From JBMOUD01 sp049319665 (GTDB taxonomy: Bacteria > Pseudomonadota > Gammaproteobacteria > Enterobacterales > Enterobacteriaceae), in the NCBI RefSeq assembly GCF_049319665.1, contig NZ_JBMOUD010000002.1, positions 1 through 64,000 of the forward strand: a stretch of 64,000 bases of DNA, in the 5' to 3' direction. Below are positions 26,198 through 35,054 of the stretch, piece by piece (positions within the stretch are counted from its first letter, which is position 1; each line of letters opens with the position of its first letter). The position numbers were made by a program, and so were the translations under genes. Under the pieces are notes generated by a model, which had not been told where the DNA came from, did no database searches, and worked only from the letters and a program-made list of their open reading frames with translations.

Positions 26198-26247
26198 TGT
26201 TTTGGTGTGTATTTGCTGCGATCATCTAGCAAATACACACCAAAACA
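26198..26247. repeat. Perfect 20-bp inverted repeat between glmU and glmS
   Basis: The arms at 26198-26217 and 26228-26247 are perfect reverse complements of 20 bp, separated by 10 bases (gcgatcatct). The left arm begins TGTTTTGGTG. It is a stronger hairpin than the preceding one but ends in ACACACCAAAACA, so it is not a normal terminator. Possible roles are an mRNA-processing structure, a regulator site or a small repeat element. Confidence 0.85.
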
Positions 26248-26298
26248 TAATAACCCCACCCTCTACAAGGCTCGGGGAACCGGCGGGCTTGTTCGCAA

Positions 26299-26323
26299 GA
26301 CCTGACCGGCTATCAATCAGGTC
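26299..26323 (+). promoter_or_regulatory. glmS leader stem-loop
   Basis: GACCTGA and TCAGGTC (7 bp, 11-base loop) lie in the leader 48-72 bases before the glmS start. In E. coli a leader hairpin hides the glmS ribosome site until the small RNA GlmZ pairs with it. I cannot show the GlmZ pairing here. AAAGGA at 26355-26360 is the ribosome site. Confidence 0.45.
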
Positions 26324-26370
26324 AAGACATCAAAAGGTCTGGAAACAGATCTCCTAAAGGAATCAAACTG

Positions 26371-28200
26371 ATGTGTGGAATTGTTGGTGCAGTAGCACAA
26401 CGCGATATTGCTGAAATCCTTGTTGAAGGATTACGTCGTCTGGAATACCGGGGTTACGACTCTGCCGGATTGGCGGTAGTGGATAACGAAGGCCACATGG
26501 GACGTTTACGCCGCGTGGGTAAAGTGAAAATACTTTCCGATGCGTTGGACGAACATCCTCTGCATGGCGGCATTGGTATTGCACATACCCGCTGGGCGAC
26601 GCATGGCGAACCTTCTGAGGCAAATGCTCACCCTCATGTTTCTGATTATATCGCCGTGGTTCATAACGGTATTATTGAAAACCATGAGCCGCTGCGTGAG
26701 TTATTAATCGAACGCGGTTACCGATTTGACTCTGAGACTGATACTGAAGTTATCGCGCATCTGGTGCATTGGGAACTGCTGCAAGGCGGAACGCTGCTTG
26801 AGGTTGTATTGCGCGTCATCCCACAGTTACGCGGCGCTTACGGCACGGTTATTATGGATAAACGTGACCCGAATGTGCTGGTAGCCGCGCGTTCAGGCAG
26901 CCCATTGGTTATTGGTCGTGGCGTTGGCGAGAACTTTATTGCCTCCGATCAGCTGGCACTGTTGCCGGTGACTCGTCGCTTTATGTTCCTGGAAGAAGGC
27001 GATGTAGCAGAAATTACCCGTCGTGCGGTGAGCGTATTCGATAAACAGGGTAACCCTGTTGAACGTGCTGAAATCGAATCCAACGCCCAGTATGACGCTG
27101 GTGACAAAGGTGCATACCGCCACTACATGCAAAAAGAGATTTATGAGCAGCCACAGGCGCTGAAGAACACCCTGGAAGGGCGTTTTAACCACGGCAAAAT
27201 CAATTTTAGCGAACTGGGTGAGAAAGCCGACGAATTACTGTCCCGCGTACAACATGTGCAGATTATTGCCTGTGGTACCTCTTATCACTCTGGGATGGTG
27301 GCCCGCTATTGGTTTGAATCTCTCGCTGGCGTGCCTTGCGATGTCGAAATTGCCTCTGAATTCCGTTACCGCAAATCCGCAGTGCGTCCAAATAGTCTGA
27401 TTATCACCTTGTCTCAATCGGGTGAAACAGCGGATACCTTGGCTGCGCTTCGTCTGTCGAAAGAACTGGGTTATTTGGGTTCTCTGGCGGTGTGTAACGT
27501 CGCGGGTTCATCATTGGTTCGCGAATCTGACCTCGCACTGATGACCAAAGCCGGTACCGAAATTGGCGTGGCATCGACCAAAGCGTTCACAACTCAGCTT
27601 ACGGTGTTGTTGATGCTGGTGGCTCGCATTGGCAGCCTGAAAGGGATGAGCGAGCAAGTGGAGCACGATATTGTGCATGCTCTGCAAGCTCTGCCTGCGC
27701 GCATCGAACAAATGCTATCGCTGGATAAAACCATCGAGCCATTGGCGCAAGATTTCTCTGACAAACATCATGCACTGTTCCTTGGCCGTGGCGATCAATA
27801 CCCGATTGCGATGGAAGGGGCTTTGAAGCTAAAAGAGATTTCTTATATTCACGCTGAAGCTTATGCCGCGGGTGAGTTGAAACACGGCCCGTTAGCGTTG
27901 ATCGATGCGGATATGCCGGTAATTGTTGTGGCACCAAATAACGAATTGCTGGAAAAACTGAAATCCAATATCGAAGAAGTGCGTGCGCGCGGTGGCCTGC
28001 TGTATGTGTTTGCCGATCGTGATGCGGGCTTCACCGATAGCGAAGGAATGAAGATTATTCAGTTGCCGCACGTCGAAGAGATTGTGGCACCGATTTTCTA
28101 CACTATTCCGCTGCAATTACTGTCTTATCACGTTGCGCTGATTAAAGGCACTGACGTTGATCAGCCACGTAACCTGGCAAAATCAGTTACCGTTGAGTAA
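26371..28200 (+). CDS. glmS: Glutamine-fructose-6-phosphate aminotransferase (isomerizing)
   Basis: Makes glucosamine 6-phosphate from fructose 6-phosphate and glutamine, the first committed step to amino sugars of the envelope. It has 609 residues, the family length. The N-terminal class-II glutaminase domain starts MCGIVGAV, with Cys as the catalytic nucleophile after Met removal. Two C-terminal SIS sugar-isomerase domains follow (ACGTSYHSG and the SQSGETADT loop), with a conserved C-terminal AKSVTVE. AAAGGA lies 10 bases before the ATG. In E. coli the phosphate (pst) genes come next, but here the accessory region starts. Confidence 0.97.
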   Translation: MCGIVGAVAQRDIAEILVEGLRRLEYRGYDSAGLAVVDNEGHMGRLRRVGKVKILSDALDEHPLHGGIGIAHTRWATHGEPSEANAHPHVSDYIAVVHNGIIENHEPLRELLIERGYRFDSETDTEVIAHLVHWELLQGGTLLEVVLRVIPQLRGAYGTVIMDKRDPNVLVAARSGSPLVIGRGVGENFIASDQLALLPVTRRFMFLEEGDVAEITRRAVSVFDKQGNPVERAEIESNAQYDAGDKGAYRHYMQKEIYEQPQALKNTLEGRFNHGKINFSELGEKADELLSRVQHVQIIACGTSYHSGMVARYWFESLAGVPCDVEIASEFRYRKSAVRPNSLIITLSQSGETADTLAALRLSKELGYLGSLAVCNVAGSSLVRESDLALMTKAGTEIGVASTKAFTTQLTVLLMLVARIGSLKGMSEQVEHDIVHALQALPARIEQMLSLDKTIEPLAQDFSDKHHALFLGRGDQYPIAMEGALKLKEISYIHAEAYAAGELKHGPLALIDADMPVIVVAPNNELLEKLKSNIEEVRARGGLLYVFADRDAGFTDSEGMKIIQLPHVEEIVAPIFYTIPLQLLSYHVALIKGTDVDQPRNLAKSVTVE

Positions 28201-28241
28201 ATAGCCACGCTTTTTTGACCCAATAACTGATTCTTAATGAT

Positions 28242-28284
28242 AAAAATCCGGTGATGCTCGTTAACTCGCACACCGGATTTTTTT
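28242..28284. terminator. Bidirectional terminator between glmS and the response-regulator gene
   Basis: A 12-bp stem (AAAAATCCGGTG with CACCGGATTTTT) continues inward through TGC/GCA. T-runs lie on both flanks, so it can end glmS on the plus strand and the convergent response-regulator transcript on the minus strand. Confidence 0.9.
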
Positions 28285-28305
28285 ATACCTAAATTACAGC
28301 ATTCA

Positions 28306-29223
28306 TTAGAATTCTTTCACCGCAAGGGCGGCGATAACTACCGCGGCAGCGGCCGTTCGGTTATCTACCCCGAGTTTAGGGAACGCGATTTCTAGATGTT
28401 TATTCACCGTCCTTGGGCTGAGATTGAGGATATGTCCAATCTCACGGTTTGTTTTCCCGCGAGCTATCCACAGTAGAACTTCCGTTTCGCGATGAGTGAG
28501 ACCCAGGCGATTTTTAAGACGTAGGATGGTTTCATCTTCTGCATGCTCTTTAATTTCTTCAATTCTGAGCAGCCGTTCGCCACTGGCATTGTAGTGAGAA
28601 AAATAGAGTTTTAGTGGGATATTCACAGAGGAGAGATCAAGCGGGAGCTTGATACCATCGGTACTATTGAGCCACCCGAGCACACGTTTAACAAACTTTT
28701 GTTGGGGTTCAAAACCTTCTACGCAGTAGGTGTTGAACAGTTGCCATGCATTGGGCGTGGCCCATAACAGCTTGCCTTCCTGACTGATAACGCAGAGCGT
28801 TTGGCCGACTAAATCCATCGCACTGTAGGCGCTGGTCGTTAATTGCGAGTTGCGCAGGTGGGTGCGCATCCTCACCAACAGCTCTTGCGTTCGAATGGGT
28901 TTTACCAGGTAATCCACGACGCCAGCATCAAAGGCATCGACCACGTTTTCGGTATCACTGAGTCCGGTCATAAAAATAACCGGCGTGTGGCGCAGCCCCG
29001 GGTTTTCACGTAAGCGTTTACTGGTCTCAAAGCCATCTAAATGCGGCATGATGGCATCCATTAAAATGATGTCTGGGGTGATCCGTTGGGTTATGGATAA
29101 TGCCTGCTGGCCTTCTAAGGCGACTAACACGGTAAATCCCGCATCATCCAAAGTGTCGTTAAGCATACTTAGGGTGTTGATATCATCATCCACTATCAGC
29201 ACTGTCGGTTTATTCTGTGTCAT
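28306..29223 (-). CDS. Response regulator with LuxR-type output domain
   Basis: Cytoplasmic two-component regulator, 305 residues. The N-terminal receiver domain has phospho-acceptor Asp56 (ILMDAIMPHLDG), the acidic triad around VDDD and Lys in YLVKP. A middle segment of about 90 residues with faint PAS character precedes the C-terminal LuxR/NarL helix-turn-helix (LTHRETEVLLWIARGKTNREIGHIL, then SPRTVNKHLE). It overlaps the upstream kinase gene by 14 bases, so the two form one operon and surely one pathway. From its position it probably controls the divergent amide/urea transporter operon, which is inferred. Name and family subtype are unknown to me. Confidence 0.9.
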   Translation of the reverse strand: MTQNKPTVLIVDDDINTLSMLNDTLDDAGFTVLVALEGQQALSITQRITPDIILMDAIMPHLDGFETSKRLRENPGLRHTPVIFMTGLSDTENVVDAFDAGVVDYLVKPIRTQELLVRMRTHLRNSQLTTSAYSAMDLVGQTLCVISQEGKLLWATPNAWQLFNTYCVEGFEPQQKFVKRVLGWLNSTDGIKLPLDLSSVNIPLKLYFSHYNASGERLLRIEEIKEHAEDETILRLKNRLGLTHRETEVLLWIARGKTNREIGHILNLSPRTVNKHLEIAFPKLGVDNRTAAAAVVIAALAVKEF

Positions 29224-32200
29224 GATTTTCGTCTCCAGTGCGTGCTAAGTGTGCAATAACCTCATCAAATCGAAAACGTTGCGCGAGTTCTTCCAGTGCT
29301 GAACCCTCTTCATCACTGAGATGATTGGCAGCGACATAGATTTTCAGTAAATCCCTAAATCCACGCACATAGCCTAAGTGAGCCATCTCTTTGAGTTTTT
29401 CTAACGGCTGAGAATCGGCAGCGGAAACTGCGCTGACGGCAGAAGCTGGGGACTCACCGCGCTCAGTGTCCCACTCGAAACTTAGCATTTCGCCAATATT
29501 TTCCAGTAGTTGGGTGAAACGCACTGGCTTGCCTAAAAATCTCACTTCGCCTTGTCCTTCTGCACGCTGACATTTTCCTTCTTCTGCTTCAGCCGAAATC
29601 ATCAATACGGGTTGGTGATAATTTGCACGGCGTAAGGTATTCAGTAGTTCCCAGCCTGACAGCCCCGGCATATTGACATCCAACATAAAAAGATCCGGTG
29701 CTTGTTGTTCGATAAGCGCCAGAGCTTCTGTACTGTTTTCTGCTATTAGCACCGTGAATCCGAGCGGCGAGAGCAAATCGTTCATCAATAATCGATGTGA
29801 TTCATCATCGTCTACCACCAATAACGTATGACGCCTGCCGGGATAGCCGGTGATTTTTTCCGGCTCGGTATTTTGGTACATCTGACCGCTGTGGCTGGGT
29901 AACATCAACGTAAGCTTGAACGTCGAACCGCTGCCAGCCAGGCTTTCTACCTGCAAATCACCGCCCATGATATAAGTCAGTAGCTGGGTAATGGTTAAGC
30001 CTAAGCCGGTTCCTGAGCGCCGCGAGTCACCTGAGACGCGTTCAAAGGGCTGGAAAATCCGTTCTAGATTTTCAGGAGCAATCCCGATTCCCGTATCATG
30101 CACCGAGAAAAAGGCCACTTCACTGCGGTACTGAAAATCGAGAATAACGCCGCCTTTATCGGTGAATTTAATGGCGTTCGACAGTAAATTGATGAGGATT
30201 TGCCGCAAACGTTTTTCATCGGTCATCACGGCATCAGGTAACCAATGAGGGGGGTTATAGCTGAACGTCAATCCCTTATCTTTGGCTTGTTGCTCGAACA
30301 GGCTGACCAACTGCTGCACCAATTCACCAATGCGAACTTCTTCGCGATGAATCTCTAATTTCCCAGCCTCAATTTTGGAGATATCCAGCAATCCTTCAAT
30401 CAAGTTGGCCAGATGCTCGCCGCTACGCAACATAATACTGATGCCGCGTTGACGCGCTGGTGGAATATCATTGGCCCTCTCTAGTAGCTGCGCATAGCCC
30501 AACATGGCATTGAGCGGGGTTCTGAGTTCATGAGTGATCCCGGTGAGATAACGACTTTTAGCCTGATTGGCATCGTCGGCATCCTCTTTGGCCTGCTGTA
30601 ACTGTCGGTCCGTCGCTTTGTGCGCAATGATCTCTTTCATTAAGCGATCGCTTTGCAGGCGCAGCTCTTCTTGAGCGATTTGTTTACTCTTATTGGTTAG
30701 CACAAACAGCCAGGTTGTCACCCCGGTAATGATCAGCAGAATAAAAAACACCTTCCACAAGGTCGCCGCCAGCAACTCTTCATCACCAGAAAACTCGCCC
30801 CGCATCTGTGCGTAGATAAGCATTAAAATCATGCCAATAATGGAGCTAAATAGCGCCAATATGCTAATAAAACTCCATATCCTGGGATCGATTTTTTGCA
30901 ATATCGATTCGCGGATAAACAAACGGATAAATTGTGCCGCTTGTTCGCTATACCGCGCCTGTGGTTTACAGGCATCGTTACACTGCACGTCCAATGAGCA
31001 ACATAGCGAACAAATGCTGCCTTGGTAGAACGGGCAGTAACTCATCTCCGGTTTTTCGAAATGGGTACCACAGACACAGCATTCCGTAGACGTTGGCTGC
31101 GCGGAGGCGCGCGATAAGTAATAGCGCCCTTTAGTTAGCCAGGCGATAGCGGGAGCGGCGACAAAGGTGAGGCTCAATGAGAGCATTGAGGCAAATACCT
31201 GTAAGGTATGACCAAACCAGCCCATCCAGGCGCTGAGTCCGCATAATAATGCGAAGCCCATCGAACCTATCCCAACAGGATTGATGTCATATAAGTAAGC
31301 GCGGCGAAATTCGATATGATCGGGGCGTAGTTTCAGCCAACGATTAATCGTCAGATCGGCCACTACGCTGCCCAACCACGCGGTTGCGGCAACGGCATAC
31401 AGCCCCAAAATATCTCTAAATACACGATAAACTCCCAACTCCATCAACAACAGCGCGATCCCGACATTAAAAAATAGCCAGACCACGCGCCCTGGATGGC
31501 GATGGGTGAGACGCAAGAAAAAATTAGACCAGGCGATAGAGCCTGCGTAGGCGTTGGTCACGTTAATTTTAAGCTGCGACAACACCACAAATATCCCGGT
31601 GAGAGCTAGCAGCGTCGACGGCGACTGGGTGACGTAACTGAATGCGACCAGATACATATGCGTTGGCTCGCTGGCGACATCGGCACTCAATCCATAATCG
31701 AAGGCGAGAACCGCCAAAAATGAACCCAACAGAATTTTTAGCGCGCCGATGATAATCCAACCTGGACCTGCCATTAATACCAGCACATACCACTTCCAGC
31801 GCCCTTTATGGCTCGATTTAGGCAGGAAACGTACTTGATCAACTTGTTCCCCCACCTGACTAACCAGCGAGAGCAGTACTGAACATACCGCGCCTAATTG
31901 CAGCAGGTCGAATCCACCGGCATCAGGCGTAATAATGCCCTGAAAATGAGTCCACTTTTCGACGGCTCCGCTATTGCGTAGCAGAATAAATACCAAAGGA
32001 AGTAACTGTAAAACCAGCCAGCACAGCTGGGTCAACTGCTGAAATTTGGAGATAAAAGTAAAGCCCCAGGTGACTAACGGAATGACAATCACCGAGCCGA
32101 ACAAATAGCCCAGATGCAAGGGCAGGCCAAATAGCATGTGCAAGGCCATTGCCATGATTGCTGCTTCGAGGGCGAAAAAAATAAAGGTAAAGGTGGCATA

Positions 32201-32563
32201 AATCAGCGAGGTGACAGTGGAGCCGAGATAACCAAAGCCCGCTCCCCGCGTTAATAGGTCAATATCTAAGCCATACTTAGCCGCGTTAACTGAGATAGGA
32301 ATCGAGAGGCAAAAAATGATAACGCTGACTAAACCTACGGCGAGGACCACATAATTAAAGCCATAGGTTAAGGTTAAGGCTCCGCCGATAGCCTCCAATG
32401 CCAGAAAGGTAATGGCGCTTAATGCTGTTATCACCACACGTCGTGCGCGCCAACGGCGTGCCGAGGTCGGCGTATAACGCAGAGCAAAGTCTTCCAGCGT
32501 TTGATTAGTCACCCACTGGTTATATCGCCGGCGCGACTTAAATGCTTTTTGCTGAACTGTCAT
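29210..32563 (-). CDS. Hybrid sensor histidine kinase fused to an NCS1-permease-like membrane domain
   Basis: Predicted inner-membrane sensor of 1117 residues. Residues 1-480 hold about 12 hydrophobic helices resembling NCS1 nucleobase/allantoin-cation symporters. A Cys-rich segment follows at 495-532 (nine cysteines, CC-C...C...CxxCC...C...C), then two more membrane helices (about 562-585 and 603-622). The histidine-kinase core follows with His678 in THELRTPLNAM, N-box NLLSNAIKF and G-box GTGLGLTI. A receiver domain has Asp962 in MLDVNMPG, and the C-terminal helical tail is about 75 residues. Transporter-fused kinases are known, mostly with SSS/PutP-type domains. This one would sense a small nitrogen compound, perhaps the amide or urea imported by the divergent genes. 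Substrate and transport activity are unknown. Confidence 0.87.
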   Translation of the reverse strand: MTVQQKAFKSRRRYNQWVTNQTLEDFALRYTPTSARRWRARRVVITALSAITFLALEAIGGALTLTYGFNYVVLAVGLVSVIIFCLSIPISVNAAKYGLDIDLLTRGAGFGYLGSTVTSLIYATFTFIFFALEAAIMAMALHMLFGLPLHLGYLFGSVIVIPLVTWGFTFISKFQQLTQLCWLVLQLLPLVFILLRNSGAVEKWTHFQGIITPDAGGFDLLQLGAVCSVLLSLVSQVGEQVDQVRFLPKSSHKGRWKWYVLVLMAGPGWIIIGALKILLGSFLAVLAFDYGLSADVASEPTHMYLVAFSYVTQSPSTLLALTGIFVVLSQLKINVTNAYAGSIAWSNFFLRLTHRHPGRVVWLFFNVGIALLLMELGVYRVFRDILGLYAVAATAWLGSVVADLTINRWLKLRPDHIEFRRAYLYDINPVGIGSMGFALLCGLSAWMGWFGHTLQVFASMLSLSLTFVAAPAIAWLTKGRYYLSRASAQPTSTECCVCGTHFEKPEMSYCPFYQGSICSLCCSLDVQCNDACKPQARYSEQAAQFIRLFIRESILQKIDPRIWSFISILALFSSIIGMILMLIYAQMRGEFSGDEELLAATLWKVFFILLIITGVTTWLFVLTNKSKQIAQEELRLQSDRLMKEIIAHKATDRQLQQAKEDADDANQAKSRYLTGITHELRTPLNAMLGYAQLLERANDIPPARQRGISIMLRSGEHLANLIEGLLDISKIEAGKLEIHREEVRIGELVQQLVSLFEQQAKDKGLTFSYNPPHWLPDAVMTDEKRLRQILINLLSNAIKFTDKGGVILDFQYRSEVAFFSVHDTGIGIAPENLERIFQPFERVSGDSRRSGTGLGLTITQLLTYIMGGDLQVESLAGSGSTFKLTLMLPSHSGQMYQNTEPEKITGYPGRRHTLLVVDDDESHRLLMNDLLSPLGFTVLIAENSTEALALIEQQAPDLFMLDVNMPGLSGWELLNTLRRANYHQPVLMISAEAEEGKCQRAEGQGEVRFLGKPVRFTQLLENIGEMLSFEWDTERGESPASAVSAVSAADSQPLEKLKEMAHLGYVRGFRDLLKIYVAANHLSDEEGSALEELAQRFRFDEVIAHLARTGDENHDTE

Positions 32564-32803
32564 CCGCCTTCCCCAGTCAATGTGTCAGGGCCAAGTAATG
32601 TTAAGGGCCAATTCAACCGTTGAGCGTGACTTTCCATAGCAGCACTTTATCTAGCTTGCGCCCGTGATAATCGCTCTGCGTTCTCTTTTCTCCAATACGT
32701 TAAATGACGTAATCCTTGCGTTACCTCACGCATTGTTGGATCTCGTCACTAATTCCATGATGTCCCTCAGTGAGATTAACCGTATCGGATGATGAGGGCT
32801 ACT
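32564..32803. promoter_or_regulatory. Divergent control region between the sensor kinase and the amide/urea transporter operon
   Basis: About 240 bases that must contain the promoters of both operons. I looked for a sigma-54 element (GG-N10-GC) and found none. No strong -35/-10 pair or long palindrome stands out. GAGGG five bases before the ATG at 32804 is the urtA-type gene's ribosome site. Confidence 0.4.
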
Positions 32804-34057
32804 ATGAACATTGCTTATTTTTCCCCGCAGTATCGCTGTAAAGTCCACCGTAAATTGAAGCTGTTCGCCGCCGCCAGTTTGATGATGGCTATGCAGAGTG
32901 CGATGGCTGCTGCACCCGCGACATCAGCGGTGGATACTACCGGATTGGCCGTGACGGATAATTCTGTGAAGGTCGGTATCCTGCATTCATCCACCGGGAC
33001 GATGGCTATCAGCGAAACCGGCTCGATTCAAGCCGAGAAGCTGGCCATTGACCAGATCAATGCGCAGGGCGGTGTGTTAGGGCGCAAGATTGACTATGTG
33101 CAAGAAGACGGTGCCAGCGACTGGCCGACCTTTGCAGAGAAAGCGCGAAAGCTGCTCGTCAGTGACAAAGTCGCGGCTATTTTTGGCGGCTGGACCTCGG
33201 CGTCACGTAAAGCCATGCTGCCGGTATTGGAGCAATACAACGGCATGCTTTATTACCCAACCTTCTATGAAGGTTTGGAGCAATCGCCGAATGTTATTTA
33301 CACCGGTCAGGAAGCAACACAGCAGATCATTTCAGGCATTGATTGGGTGGTTAAAAACAAACACGCCAAAAGTTTTTACTTAATTGGCTCAGATTATATT
33401 TGGCCGAGAACGGCAAATAAAATCGCCCGTCATCATATCGAAAAGCTCGGACTGCAAGTGGTCGGCGAAGACTATTACCCGCTTGGTAACACGCAATTTA
33501 ACTCCGTTATCAACAAAATTAAGCTCAAAAAACCAGATGTGATTTACGCCATCGTGGTAGGTGGCTCGAATGTCTCCTTCTACAAGCAATTGAAGGCCGC
33601 CGGTATCGATATGACCAAAGAGAAGCCATTAGTGCTGACTATCTCGGTCACTGAAGATGAGATCCGTGGCATCGGGGGTGAAAATATTGTCGGCGCTTAT
33701 GCATCGATGAAATATTTCCAAAGCATGAATAACCCGGCTAACCAGGCATTCGTCGCCGCCTTTAAAAAGCGTTGGGGCAACGACATGGTGATAGGCGATG
33801 TCACTCAGGCGGCCTATCTCGGCCCTTGGTTATGGAAAGCGGCGGTTGAGAAAGCCGGTTCCTTTGATATCGACAAAGTTCGCGCGGCCTCGCCTGGCAT
33901 TGAGCTAAAAGATGCGCCAGAAGGCTATGTGCGTATCCATGAAAACCACCATCTCTGGTCCAAAACTGTCATCGGTCGTGCCCGTAGCGATGGTCAGTAT
34001 GACGTTATCTATCAAACGCCAGAACTGATCGAACCTAATCCTTTCCCCAAAGATTGA
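32804..34057 (+). CDS. Urea/short-chain amide ABC transporter substrate-binding protein (UrtA/FmdD type)
   Basis: Periplasmic receptor of 417 residues that captures the substrate for the permease genes downstream. The N-terminus is a long signal peptide with a basic start, a hydrophobic stretch around KLFAAASLMMAMQSAMA and cleavage near AMAAA. The mature part is a type-I periplasmic binding fold with SVKVGILHSSTGTMAISE and the family segment GGWTSASRKAMLPV. UrtA proteins bind urea and FmdD relatives bind formamide or acetamide. The linked formamidase favours an amide. I chose the ATG at 32804 because GAGGG precedes it; two earlier ATGs lack a site. No urease genes are visible in the window. 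Confidence 0.9.
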   Translation: MNIAYFSPQYRCKVHRKLKLFAAASLMMAMQSAMAAAPATSAVDTTGLAVTDNSVKVGILHSSTGTMAISETGSIQAEKLAIDQINAQGGVLGRKIDYVQEDGASDWPTFAEKARKLLVSDKVAAIFGGWTSASRKAMLPVLEQYNGMLYYPTFYEGLEQSPNVIYTGQEATQQIISGIDWVVKNKHAKSFYLIGSDYIWPRTANKIARHHIEKLGLQVVGEDYYPLGNTQFNSVINKIKLKKPDVIYAIVVGGSNVSFYKQLKAAGIDMTKEKPLVLTISVTEDEIRGIGGENIVGAYASMKYFQSMNNPANQAFVAAFKKRWGNDMVIGDVTQAAYLGPWLWKAAVEKAGSFDIDKVRAASPGIELKDAPEGYVRIHENHHLWSKTVIGRARSDGQYDVIYQTPELIEPNPFPKD

Positions 34058-34064
34058 TCCACTC

Positions 34065-34084
34065 CCCCCACCTTTGGGTGGGGG
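34065..34084 (+). other. Intercistronic GC-rich stem-loop after the binding-protein gene
   Basis: CCCCCACC (34065-34072) pairs with GGTGGGGG (34077-34084) around a TTTG loop, eight bases after the urtA-type stop. No U-tract follows. Such hairpins between binding-protein and permease genes usually raise the relative level of the binding protein. Confidence 0.7.
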
Positions 34085-34117
34085 CGTAACCTGGCTGACT
34101 TCGCCGAGGAAATGACA

Positions 34118-35044
34118 ATGTTCAGTGATTATAGTTTTGCCAATTTGGCATCGATATTTGTGATGCAGGGGTTTTCAGGCCTGAGTTTGTTCGCGGTCTT
34201 TGTGCTGATGTCTTTAGGACTTGCCATCATCTTCGGCCAGATGGGCGTCATTAACATGGCCCACGGCGAATTCATGATCTTGGGCGCTTATGTGACATGG
34301 CTTACCGGCCGATTCTTCACCGCCTACTTGCCCTCGTTATACGGCGGCTACTTCTTTGTCGCGATTATCTTGGCGTTTATTGCCGCCGCTTTATTAGGTG
34401 CGGTGGTGGAGAAAGTCCTCATTCGCCACCTTTATAAACGCCCGCTCGATACGCTGCTGGCGACCTGGGGCCTGAGTTTGATTATGCAGCAGTGCTACCG
34501 CTCGCTGTTTGGCGCCAGAGAAGTGGGGGTTGATCTGCCTAACTGGCTGATGGGTTCCTACCACTTTGCTGACAACATCGATATTCCGATTAATGGTGTG
34601 TTTGTTCTACTGCTGACTCTGGCTATTACCTTGGCTACCGGTTGGTTGATGTATCGCTCAGCCTGGGGAATTAGCGTGCGGGCCGTGGTGTTAAACCGTC
34701 CGATGGCAGCGGCTGTGGGGATTAATACGGCCAAAGTCGATAACCGGACCTTTGCTCTCGGCTGCGGCATTGCCGGCATTGCAGGCAGCGCATTTACGAT
34801 GATCGGGTCAACCGGGCCTACCGCGGGTCAGCAATATATTGTCGATACCTTCCTGGTCGTGGTGTTTGGCGGCGCGCAAAGCCTGTTGGGGACGCTGGCT
34901 TCGGCATTTTCGATTTCACAGTCTCAATCGACGTTAGAGTTTTTCCTCAGTGGTTCGATGGCGAAAGTGATCACTTTGCTGATTGTGGTCGGGATCTTGT
35001 TGCTGCGCCCACAAGGTCTGTTTGCCAGCCGAGTTCGCCGATAG
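34118..35044 (+). CDS. ABC transporter permease, UrtB/LivH type
   Basis: Inner-membrane permease of 308 residues with about eight hydrophobic helices and the branched-chain/urea permease family motifs GQMGVINMAHGEFMILGAY and FGGAQSLLGTLAS. It pairs with the UrtC-type permease that follows after 10 bases. GAGGA lies 7 bases before the ATG at 34118, which is therefore preferred to the ATG six bases earlier. Confidence 0.9.
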   Translation: MFSDYSFANLASIFVMQGFSGLSLFAVFVLMSLGLAIIFGQMGVINMAHGEFMILGAYVTWLTGRFFTAYLPSLYGGYFFVAIILAFIAAALLGAVVEKVLIRHLYKRPLDTLLATWGLSLIMQQCYRSLFGAREVGVDLPNWLMGSYHFADNIDIPINGVFVLLLTLAITLATGWLMYRSAWGISVRAVVLNRPMAAAVGINTAKVDNRTFALGCGIAGIAGSAFTMIGSTGPTAGQQYIVDTFLVVVFGGAQSLLGTLASAFSISQSQSTLEFFLSGSMAKVITLLIVVGILLLRPQGLFASRVRR

Positions 35045-35054
35045 GAGTGACGAG

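Noticed and set aside
28285..28400. Tn7-type end sequences after glmS
   Set aside because: The position is suggestive but no terminal repeats or tns genes are present in the window, so no element is called.
32564..32803. Possible sigma-54 promoter for the amide/urea operon
   Set aside because: TTGCG elements at two places lack the GG dinucleotide at the required spacing.
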